From Bosea sp. ANAM02 (GTDB lineage: Bacteria; Pseudomonadota; Alphaproteobacteria; Rhizobiales; Beijerinckiaceae), in the NCBI RefSeq assembly GCF_011764485.1, contig NZ_AP022848.1, forward strand, positions 3,004,001-3,068,000: a stretch of 64,000 bases of DNA. The letters are read 5' to 3'. This document shows, one piece after another, positions 26,372-33,943 of the stretch (the stretch's first letter is position 1; every line of letters begins with the position of its first letter). Position numbers and translations under genes: made by a program. The notes under the pieces were generated by a model. The model was not told where the DNA came from, did no database searches, and saw nothing but the letters and a program-made list of their open reading frames with translations.

Positions 26372-26796
26372 ATACACGCATCCGGCGCTAGCCGATCCCG
26401 GCTAAGCCTGCTTTCTGGTCGCGTCAGCCGTCTCGGGACGCCGAATCAGATGCCGGATGCCTTGATCGAAAGGGCATGCGGCCGGTCACCCCGCTGCCGC
26501 TGATCGCAGGTGGCGCCGGCTGCTTCCCGGGCCGCATTTGTCGGCGCTGATCTGAGCGCCTCTCCCGGCATCAAACCTCGGTAATCGCCGCGCAAGCAGC
26601 GCATCTATATCAAACAATAAAAGACAGATAACGCTCATAAATGGCTTTGCAAAGCCGAATCTAACAATAATCCTATTTTAGACATCCCTAATTTTTGAAT
26701 TATATCAATTATTATATTGTCAATTTATCAAGAATCAACTTGCTAATCCTTTCACGATACGATTACACGCCCCGGACATGGGACTGGGGTTACGTA
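26372..26796. promoter_or_regulatory. AT-rich leader upstream of the TonB receptor operon
   Basis: These 425 bases hold no gene I can recognise. The first part contains a hairpin-forming GCTAGCCG and CCGGCTAAGC (about 26388-26408), possibly the terminator of the EEP gene. From about 26590 the sequence turns sharply AT-rich. It includes a perfect 14-bp palindrome GGCTTTGCAAAGCC (26643-26656) and TTGA-N6-TCAA (26695-26708). An iron- or heme-responsive regulator site is expected for this gene type, but I find no good match to the Fur, Irr or RirA boxes I know. Confidence 0.5.
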
Positions 26797-29058
26797 ATGA
26801 ATAATAATTCTAGACTGGCTTTCCTGGCAGCATTGCTGTCGACGACGGCCCTTTCCTTGGCAGAGGCGCAGACGCAGGCGCCGCCGGCCAATGCCCGCAA
26901 TAACGAACAGACGATTTCGCTCGACCAGATCACGGTCACGGCGTCGCGCGGCGAAAAGCAGGTTCTTGACGTGCCCGGCACCGTCAGTGTGATCACGCGA
27001 CAGGAGCTCGACGAGCGGATCACGCGCGACACGCAGGACCTGGTGCGTTACCAGCCGGGCGTCAGCGTCAACCGCATCACCAGCGCCACGGACCCGTTCG
27101 GCAACTATGGCGGATTCACCATCCGCGGCGTCGGCGGCAACCGCGTGCAGATGCAGGTCGACGGTTCGCGCGTGATCGAGCGCGTCACCGACGGCAATCG
27201 CGACTTCGTCGACCTGCCCTTCCTCAAGAATGTCGAGATCGTGCGGGGTCCCGGCTCGGTGCTGTGGGGCGCGGATGCGCTCGGCGGCATCGTCGCTTAT
27301 CGCACGCTCGACCCCGAGGATCTGCTGAAGGGCAAGGACAAGCCCTATGCGGCCCGATTGAGCACGAGCTATGACAGCCTCGACCGCTCCTTCGTGAAAA
27401 CCGGGATCGCGGCTTTCCGCTTCTCGCCGATGCTGGAAGGCATCATCGGCATCAGCCACAAGAGCGCCGAGGAAGCGAAGCTGACAAAGGCGCGCGCCGA
27501 TGGCGGCCGCTGGGGCTGCCCGGTGCCGACCCTGCGCTTCCTGACCTGCGACAAGCTGAACCCGCTCGACGTCACCGTCTGGAACAGCTTCGCCAAGCTC
27601 GTCTTCAAGCCGACGGCCGACCATACCTTCAAGCTGACCGGCGAATATTACGACAGCGATTCGACGGTGAACCAGCTCTACAACTACAATGTCGTGAGCT
27701 CGGGCATCCGAAACGGGCCGAATATCCGCAACCAGGTCAAGAGCCGCAAGCGGGTCGCATTCGAGCACGAATGGCAGGCAGGCTTGAGCTTCCTCGATTC
27801 CGTGCGCTGGCAGGCGTCGTTCTCGCCGCAGGAACGGACCTTCGTCACCAACAACCTGCAGACGCTCGCCAATGGCCAACAGCGCCTGACACGCGGCCTG
27901 CACGACTATTCCGAGCAGTTCTCGCAGCTCGACATCCAGGCGAAGTCGAGCTTCGCGCTGGGGCCGAGCTTCCACCGCCTGACCTACGGCTTTCAAGGCG
28001 ACATCACCAAGACGAACTATGAGCGCCGCGACGACGTGCGCAACCTCACTACCGGCGTGACCACGACGACGATCGCGGGCGGCTTCAACTTCGCGAATTC
28101 GACGACGAACCGCTACGATTTCTACATCCAGGACGAGATCGAGCTTCTGTCGGGCCGCTGGACGATCACGCCCGGCCTGCGCTACGCCAACTACAATATC
28201 GATCCCAAGCCGGGGGCAGGCTACAAGATCGTCCCGGGCAAGGAGCCGCGCGAGCTCACCTCGCACAGGCTGGTCCCGCAGATCGGCACGATCTTCAAGC
28301 TGGACGAGACCTATTCGGTCTATGGCCGCTATGCCGAGGGCTTCAAGATGCCGACGGCGGAGCAGCTTTACACCTCGCTGCCGTCGACGACCTTCAACCT
28401 GATCCCGAACCCGGACCTGAAGCCGGAAAGCGTGCGCTCCTACGAGGCCGGCTTCCGCGGCAGGTTCGCCGACGGCTGGTTCTCGGTCGGCGTCTTCCAC
28501 GCGCGCTACAAGGACTTCATCCAGTCCTTCTACAATCCTCCCGGTACGAACGACTACACCTACCGCAACCTGTCGCAGGTGCAGATCTCCGGCATCGAGG
28601 CCTCGGCCGAATGGCGCTTCCATGAACGCTGGCTGGCGAGCGCGACGCTCAGCTACCAGTACGGCAAGCAGCGCGTCGAGGCCGGCCTGCCGGTCACGCC
28701 CTTCGACGTCAATCCGTTCAAGGCCGTCACCGGCCTGAAGTATCTGATGCCGGAATACGGGCTCGAGGCCGAGATCATCGGCACCTTCGCCGGCGGCGCG
28801 ACCCGAGCCAGCTCGCCTACTCTCTTCAAGCAGGGCGGCTACTCGGTCTTCGACGCCTATCTGAGCTGGAAGCCGACCTCGGCGATCACCGTGCGCGGCG
28901 GCGTCGATAACATCTTCGACAAGCGCTACTTCGCCAATCTCGTCGGCGGGACGACCTATGAGAAGGTGCCGCTGGCATCGGTCACGGCCGCCAACCCGCT
29001 GGAACTGCAGACGGCGCCGGGGCGCACCTTCAAGCTGTCCGCGTCCGTCGAGTTCTGA
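26797..29058 (+). CDS. TonB-dependent outer-membrane receptor, heme/hemoglobin type
   Basis: A 753-residue receptor. It begins with a signal peptide (MNNNSRLAFLAALLSTTALS, cleavage after LAEA). The plug domain follows with ITVTASRGEKQVLDVPGTVSVI as the TonB-box region and IRGVGGNRVQMQVDGSRV and VEIVRGPGSVLWGADALGG. The beta-barrel ends in the expected aromatic residue (SASVEF). The segment EGFKMPTAEQLYTSLPSTTFNLIPNPDLKPESV resembles the FRAP and PNPNL boxes of heme/hemoglobin receptors. The start at 26797 is chosen because it gives a clean signal peptide, although the frame is open to 26695. It leads a four-gene operon. Confidence 0.9.
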   Translation: MNNNSRLAFLAALLSTTALSLAEAQTQAPPANARNNEQTISLDQITVTASRGEKQVLDVPGTVSVITRQELDERITRDTQDLVRYQPGVSVNRITSATDPFGNYGGFTIRGVGGNRVQMQVDGSRVIERVTDGNRDFVDLPFLKNVEIVRGPGSVLWGADALGGIVAYRTLDPEDLLKGKDKPYAARLSTSYDSLDRSFVKTGIAAFRFSPMLEGIIGISHKSAEEAKLTKARADGGRWGCPVPTLRFLTCDKLNPLDVTVWNSFAKLVFKPTADHTFKLTGEYYDSDSTVNQLYNYNVVSSGIRNGPNIRNQVKSRKRVAFEHEWQAGLSFLDSVRWQASFSPQERTFVTNNLQTLANGQQRLTRGLHDYSEQFSQLDIQAKSSFALGPSFHRLTYGFQGDITKTNYERRDDVRNLTTGVTTTTIAGGFNFANSTTNRYDFYIQDEIELLSGRWTITPGLRYANYNIDPKPGAGYKIVPGKEPRELTSHRLVPQIGTIFKLDETYSVYGRYAEGFKMPTAEQLYTSLPSTTFNLIPNPDLKPESVRSYEAGFRGRFADGWFSVGVFHARYKDFIQSFYNPPGTNDYTYRNLSQVQISGIEASAEWRFHERWLASATLSYQYGKQRVEAGLPVTPFDVNPFKAVTGLKYLMPEYGLEAEIIGTFAGGATRASSPTLFKQGGYSVFDAYLSWKPTSAITVRGGVDNIFDKRYFANLVGGTTYEKVPLASVTAANPLELQTAPGRTFKLSASVEF

Positions 29059-29147
29059 TCCCGTTCGAGACGCCGTGCCGCGAGGCCGGCGGATCAGCGG
29101 CGCCCCGGCCGAGACCCGGGGCGTCGCAACCCTTTCCGGAGACCCTA

Positions 29148-29900
29148 ATGAACAACGAGACCAACCCGCGCGAAAAGCTCGCGCAAGCGCCGGCTGAAAT
29201 CCTCACGAGCCTGCCCGCCATGGGCCGCGTCATGCTGAGCACCCGCTCCGGCGGCGCGACCCATGAACGGATGGGCGCGGTCGAGACCGTGACGATTTCC
29301 GGCACCGAAGCCCGCCTCTCCGGCGCCTTCCATGACAGCCGCATCGACCTCGCCACGGTCGTCAGCATCGTCGCCGACCGGACCAGCAAGATGCGCGAGC
29401 GCGTGCTGCCGCGCCTTGAATGCCAGGACGCATCCGGCGAAACCCTGTTCAGCCTGATCGGTCTCGACGGGCTGGAGCCCTTCGACAAGGCGCTGGAGCC
29501 CTTCGGTGCCGGCGAGAAGCTGGAGCCGGTCCAGCGCGAGGCGTCTGGCAATAGCGGCTCGGCCGATGTGCCGGAAGACGATCTCGGCGCCCGCAGCTTC
29601 GCGGCGATCCTGGCCTCCGGCGAGGCGATCGCGATCGATGTCAAGCGCGCCGGGCTGTTCCAGCACTGGCAGGGCGTCCTGCCCGAGCCGAAGCCGGCCA
29701 TGGGATTCGTCAACATCATGCAGGGCGATTTCCACCTGCATCTCAAGGCCGGCGCGGTCTCCGGCTGGGCCCAGACGGACAGCGCGGGGATCGTGGCGCT
29801 CGAAGCCCGCGACAGCGAGGGCAAGGGTTTCGGCCTCATCCTGCGCGGCCCGGCGGCCGCCTTCGCAGAGGTCCCGGACGTCGATGTCGTCAGCGGCTGA
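29148..29900 (+). CDS. HemS/HutX-like heme utilisation protein
   Basis: A 250-residue cytoplasmic protein with no signal peptide. Two related halves are suggested: one with ILTSLPAMGRVMLSTRSGGATHERMG (about residues 18-43), and one with HWQGVLPEPKPAMGFVNIMQGDFHLHLKAGAVSGW (about 178-212). The latter resembles the HxNLHLR region of HemS/ChuX/HutX proteins, which bind, store or degrade heme. The match is weak in detail, so the family call rests partly on position directly after a heme-type receptor. It could be a divergent heme-trafficking protein. Its end overlaps the next gene by 17 bases. Confidence 0.65.
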   Translation: MNNETNPREKLAQAPAEILTSLPAMGRVMLSTRSGGATHERMGAVETVTISGTEARLSGAFHDSRIDLATVVSIVADRTSKMRERVLPRLECQDASGETLFSLIGLDGLEPFDKALEPFGAGEKLEPVQREASGNSGSADVPEDDLGARSFAAILASGEAIAIDVKRAGLFQHWQGVLPEPKPAMGFVNIMQGDFHLHLKAGAVSGWAQTDSAGIVALEARDSEGKGFGLILRGPAAAFAEVPDVDVVSG

Positions 29901-30777
29901 ACCGGCACCGGCAGGCGCGACCTTCGCCCATCCGCGTGCGACATGGCTGTGCCCGGACACGGGCCGACTGCTGGCACAGGGCGATTTGATGCGGGCGACG
30001 GCGCGCAAGCGCGTCGTCTTGCTGGGCGAGACGCATGACGTCGCCGAGATCCATCGCTGGCAGTTGCATGTCACGACCTGCCTGCAACTGCTGCGACCGC
30101 AGATGGCGGTGGGCTTCGAGATGTTCCCGCTGCGCATCCAGCCGGTGCTCGACGCCTGGGTTGCGGGCGAGATGGACACCGCGAATTTCATCGAACGCAG
30201 CGATTGGGCACAGGTCTGGGGCTTCGATCCGGAGTTCTACCTGCCGCTGTTCCATTTCTGCCGGCAGCAGCGGGTGAAGATGCTGGCGCTGAACTGCCAT
30301 CGGCCGCTGGTCACGCGGGTCGGACAGGTCGGCTGGGAGGCGATCCCGGTCGAGGAGCGCGATGGCGTCACGCCGGCTGCGCCGGCAACGGCAGCCTACC
30401 GCGCCTATCTCGCCGCGATCACCGGCCGGTTCAGCGGATCGGCCAGGCCGGATGCGATGGCGCCGGAGCGCTTCGACCGCTTCGTGCGGGCGCAGCAATG
30501 CTGGGATCGCTCCTTCGCCTGCCGCATCGCCGATCATCTCGCCGAAGCGACCGACGATCCGCTCATCGTCGGCATCATCGGGCGCGGCCATCTCGAATAC
30601 GGCCATGGCACGCCGTTCCAGCTCCGCGATCTCGGCATCGAGGCTGTCGCGGTGCTGCTGCCGGCAACCGACGCCACGCCCGAAGCGGGACCGCTCGCGG
30701 GCATCGCCGACGCGCTGTTCCGGCTCGACACGCCCGAACCGCCGCAATCGCGACGGACGCCGCGAGCGGCGTCATGA
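29884..30777 (+). CDS. ChaN family heme-binding protein
   Basis: A 297-residue protein of the ChaN/Cofac_haem_bdg family. The defining motif RVVLLGETHDVAEIHRWQ is at about residues 41-58, GFEMFPLRIQPVLDAW at about 79-94, and GRGHLEYGHGTPFQLRDLG near 236-254. ChaN of Campylobacter is an iron-regulated lipoprotein that binds heme in pairs. Here I see no lipobox or signal peptide at the chosen start (ATG 29884), so it may be cytoplasmic. The 17-base overlap with the preceding gene and the ATGA junction with the ABC transporter tie it firmly to the operon. Confidence 0.82.
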   Translation: MSSAAEPAPAGATFAHPRATWLCPDTGRLLAQGDLMRATARKRVVLLGETHDVAEIHRWQLHVTTCLQLLRPQMAVGFEMFPLRIQPVLDAWVAGEMDTANFIERSDWAQVWGFDPEFYLPLFHFCRQQRVKMLALNCHRPLVTRVGQVGWEAIPVEERDGVTPAAPATAAYRAYLAAITGRFSGSARPDAMAPERFDRFVRAQQCWDRSFACRIADHLAEATDDPLIVGIIGRGHLEYGHGTPFQLRDLGIEAVAVLLPATDATPEAGPLAGIADALFRLDTPEPPQSRRTPRAAS

Positions 30778-32522
30778 GGCCCGTGCTCACCCAGATCATC
30801 GGGCTGACCCGGCTCTGCATCGCCGGGCCGGGCGGCAAGATCGGCGCGCTCTCTTTCCTGATGATCTTCGGGCTCGGCCTCGCCGGGGTGCAGGTCGGCG
30901 TGCGCCTGATCGCCTGGACTGCGGACTTCTACAACGCCCTGCAGAAGCTCGATGTCGACGGCGCGCTCAGGCAGATCGCGATCTTCCTCGGGCTGATCGC
31001 GATCAGCGTCTGCGTTCACCTCGCCAGCGCCTATCTGCGCAAGATGCTGCAGATCCGCTGGCGGCGCGCACTGACAGAGGCCGCGCTGGACCGCTGGCTG
31101 GCGGGCAAGGCCTATTGGCACATGCGCGAGCGCACCGATCACGGGCTCGACAATCCCGACCAGCGCATCGCCGAGGATTGCCGCATCTTCGTCGAGAAAC
31201 TCACGATCGAAGGGCTCGAACTGGCCACGAATATCGTTGCGCTGGTGACCTATGTCTCGATCCTGTGGTCGCTTTCGACCTTCGCGCTGTCGTTCAGCCT
31301 GTTCGGCCATGCCATCGAGATTCCGCGCTACATGGTCTGGGCCGCGCCGCTTTACGTGGCGATCGCAACCTTCATCACGCATGGGCTCGGCCGCCCGCTG
31401 AAGGCGCTGACGGTCGAGCAGCAGAAGCGCGAGGCCGATTTCCGGTTTTCGCTGCTCAGGCTGCGCGAGCATGTCGAAGCGGTCGCACTGGCCGATGGCG
31501 AACAGGCGGAACGGCGGCTCTTCCGCGAGCGCTTCGGTGCCATTGCCGGGAATTGGCAGAGGCTCGCCAATCGCGAACTGATCCTCGGCTTCTTTACCCG
31601 CCCCTATTTCCAGACCGTGCTGCGCATCCCGCTCTTCCTGGCGCTGCCGGCCTATCTTGCCGGGCGCGTCACCTTCGGAGGGCTGATGCAGATCGGCTCC
31701 GCCTTCCAGAACGTGGTGACGACCCTGTCCTGGTTCGTGTTCTCCTATCGCGACTTGACCGAACTCGCCGCGGCGGCGAGCCGGCTGTCGCATTTCATGC
31801 GGGCAGCCGAGGGCGCGGCAACACCGGCCAGCGGCCCTGCCCTGCACAAGGCCGGCCATGCGGAGCTGCGGCTGCGCGACCTCGTCCTCGCGACGCCTGC
31901 GGGGCGCCGCCTCCCGCCCGTCCCGGACCTGAAGCTGGAAGCCGGCGGCAGCTATTGGCTCGCAGCGCCATCCGGCCATGGCAAGAGCATGCTGGCGAAG
32001 GCGATCGCAGGGCTCTGGACGCATGGCGGGGGCCGGATCGAACGACCCGAGGGGCGCATCCTCGTCCTGCCGCAGCAGCCCTACCTGCCGCTCGGGAGCT
32101 TGCGCACTGCGCTGGCCTACCCGCAATCGCCGGAAGCCGTCGACGACGCGACCTTGCGCGAGGCTCTCGCCACCATCGGGCTGGAAGAACTCTGGTCGCT
32201 CGACGAGGACGGCTGGACCGACAGGCGGCGCGGCCTCTCAGGCGGCGAGCAGCAGCGCTTCGCGCTGGCGCGCGCGCTATTGCAGGCGCCGGACTGGCTG
32301 GTGCTCGACGAGGCGACGAGCGCGCTCGATATCGAAGCCGAGGCGCAATTGCTTTCGGCCCTGCGCCGGTCGTTGCCGGCCAGCACGCTGGTCCTGATCG
32401 CGCATCGCGCGCCGCAGGGCCTCGGCTCGCTCCGGATGATCGCGCTTGCACGACCGGTCGTGGCGTTTTCAGCCGGAGGCGAGAGCGACGATGCGGTGCC
32501 GGCCAGACGGTTCGCGCTCTGA
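30774..32522 (+). CDS. SbmA/BacA-like ABC transporter, fused permease and ATPase
   Basis: A 582-residue fused transporter. The N-terminal domain (about 1-350) has six helices and the YWHMRERTDHGLDNPDQRIAEDC segment typical of the ABC_membrane_2/SbmA-BacA/YddA group, including AFQNVVTTLSWFVFSYRDLTELAA. The ATPase domain has Walker A (APSGHGKSMLAKAIAGLW, about residue 402), Q-loop LPQQPYLP, signature LSGGEQQRFALARALL and Walker B WLVLDEATSALD. Relatives import peptides (BacA) or vitamin B12 (Mycobacterium Rv1819c). In this operon heme or another tetrapyrrole is a likely cargo; that is inference. It starts inside the ChaN stop (ATGA). Confidence 0.88.
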   Translation: MRPVLTQIIGLTRLCIAGPGGKIGALSFLMIFGLGLAGVQVGVRLIAWTADFYNALQKLDVDGALRQIAIFLGLIAISVCVHLASAYLRKMLQIRWRRALTEAALDRWLAGKAYWHMRERTDHGLDNPDQRIAEDCRIFVEKLTIEGLELATNIVALVTYVSILWSLSTFALSFSLFGHAIEIPRYMVWAAPLYVAIATFITHGLGRPLKALTVEQQKREADFRFSLLRLREHVEAVALADGEQAERRLFRERFGAIAGNWQRLANRELILGFFTRPYFQTVLRIPLFLALPAYLAGRVTFGGLMQIGSAFQNVVTTLSWFVFSYRDLTELAAAASRLSHFMRAAEGAATPASGPALHKAGHAELRLRDLVLATPAGRRLPPVPDLKLEAGGSYWLAAPSGHGKSMLAKAIAGLWTHGGGRIERPEGRILVLPQQPYLPLGSLRTALAYPQSPEAVDDATLREALATIGLEELWSLDEDGWTDRRRGLSGGEQQRFALARALLQAPDWLVLDEATSALDIEAEAQLLSALRRSLPASTLVLIAHRAPQGLGSLRMIALARPVVAFSAGGESDDAVPARRFAL

Positions 32523-32541
32523 GATGGCTTCCATCTCAGAG
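32517..32541. terminator. Hairpin at the end of the heme-type operon
   Basis: A perfect 11-bp inverted repeat, CTCTGAGATGG-CTT-CCATCTCAGAG, overlaps the stop codon of the ABC transporter gene. The two flanking genes converge here, so it could stop transcription from both sides. There is no T-run after the stem. Confidence 0.6.
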
Positions 32542-32574
32542 CCGGAGCGACGGCGTGACTCCACGCACGGCAGC

Positions 32575-33852
32575 CTACCGCCCGCGGATCAGGTCGGCCG
32601 CCTGATAGCTCCAATAGGTCAACTGGACGGCCGCCGTGCCGAAGGGGCCGCCGTTCCAGACCAGCCCGAACGGCGCGAACAGCTTGTAGCGGTCGCTGGC
32701 GCCATGGATCGCCTCGGCGATGACCGTGCCGCCGATCGCAGTCGTGTTCATGCCGTGGCCGCCGAAGGCGGTGCAGTACCAGACCCCCGGCCGGTACTGG
32801 CCGATCTGCGGCATGAGATGGCGCGCATAGGACATCAGGCCGGACCAGGCGGCCTCGACCTTGAGCTCGGCGAGCTGCGGATAGGTCGTGACCATCTCGT
32901 GGCGCAGGATCGCGGCGACGTCGCTGGGCTCCGTCGTGCGCGTGGTGATGCGCCCGCCCCAGAGGATGCGCGAGCCGCCCTCGACCGTGCGGTAATAGTC
33001 GCCCGCGCGCCGGTCGTCGCCGACACCGGTGCCGATGCGGATGGCCTGGCGGATCAGGTCCGGCGCGGCCTCGGTCAGCAGGACATAGGTCGCGATCGGG
33101 ATATAGGCGCGCCGCAGCGCCGGCAGCACATCGCCGGTATAGCCGCCGGTGGTGAACAGCACCTGATCGGCCTCGATCGTCGCCTTGGCCGTCTTGAGCC
33201 GCTTCACCGCGCCGTCGAGTTCGCAGGAGGTGACCGGCGAACCCTCGTGAATCCTGCCGCCGAGCCTGACGATCTCGCGGGCGAGCGCGCGGGCATAGTT
33301 CAGCGGATGGAAATGGAAGGAATCGTCGGCGGTCAGCGAGGCGTGGTATTTCGGCGAATTGAGCAGCGCGCGGGTCTCATCGCGGCCGAGATAGCGGAGC
33401 TTGCGGCCGAAGCGCTTCTCCTGCGTGTCGCGCACAGCCTGCAGCCCGGAGCCGCCGTCATAACGCACGACCTTCATGATGCCCGGCGACGGCGCGGCCT
33501 CGGTGATGGCGAGGCTATCGATATTACCGCGGACGATCTCGACGCCTTCCATCGTCAGGCGATAGAGTTCGTCGGCCTGCTCGCGGCCGGTCTGACGCTC
33601 GATCGCGGCGAGCGAGGTCGCGTAGCCCGGGCTGACGAAGCCGCCATTGCGGCCGGATGCGCCCCAGGCGACGCGCTGCGCCTCCAATAGCAGCACGGAG
33701 CGGCCGGCGCGGGCGAGATCGAGCGCGGCGGTCAGGCCGGCGAGGCCGCCGCCGACGATGCAGATATCCGTCTTCAGCGTGCCCTCGGCCTGCGGATAGC
33801 TCTCCTGCGTCGCGAGCGTGCGGCGGTAATAGGTGTCGATATAGGAGGACAT
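32575..33852 (-). CDS. FAD-dependent amine/amino acid oxidoreductase, PuuB-like
   Basis: A 425-residue DAO-family flavoenzyme. The FAD-binding motif DICIVGGGLAGLTAALDLARAGRSVLLLEAQ is at about residues 29-59, followed by GASGRNGGFVSPGYAT, which is typical of gamma-glutamylputrescine oxidase (PuuB) and its relatives. The C-terminal part has CTAFGGHGMNTTAIGG. It would oxidise a primary or secondary amine, giving an aldehyde or keto product and hydrogen peroxide. No other putrescine-pathway genes are nearby, so the true substrate may be an amino acid derivative related to the neighbouring genes. Confidence 0.85.
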   Translation of the reverse strand: MSSYIDTYYRRTLATQESYPQAEGTLKTDICIVGGGLAGLTAALDLARAGRSVLLLEAQRVAWGASGRNGGFVSPGYATSLAAIERQTGREQADELYRLTMEGVEIVRGNIDSLAITEAAPSPGIMKVVRYDGGSGLQAVRDTQEKRFGRKLRYLGRDETRALLNSPKYHASLTADDSFHFHPLNYARALAREIVRLGGRIHEGSPVTSCELDGAVKRLKTAKATIEADQVLFTTGGYTGDVLPALRRAYIPIATYVLLTEAAPDLIRQAIRIGTGVGDDRRAGDYYRTVEGGSRILWGGRITTRTTEPSDVAAILRHEMVTTYPQLAELKVEAAWSGLMSYARHLMPQIGQYRPGVWYCTAFGGHGMNTTAIGGTVIAEAIHGASDRYKLFAPFGLVWNGGPFGTAAVQLTYWSYQAADLIRGR

Positions 33853-33943
33853 GCGGTCTCGCGAAGGCAGGCGGCGGGGGTTCGTTGTCGGCTCGCGCGA
33901 TCCACCGCCGGTTTCCTCGGCAGCGGATCACGAATGTTCAAGC

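Noticed and set aside
26590..26796. Classical Fur, Irr or RirA box upstream of the TonB receptor
   Set aside because: The AT-rich sites present do not fit the spacing or bases of the known consensus sites.
30362..32605. A 747-codon frame overlapping the ChaN and ABC transporter genes
   Set aside because: It is Arg/Ala/Pro-rich with no motif, while the other frame has complete Walker and signature motifs.
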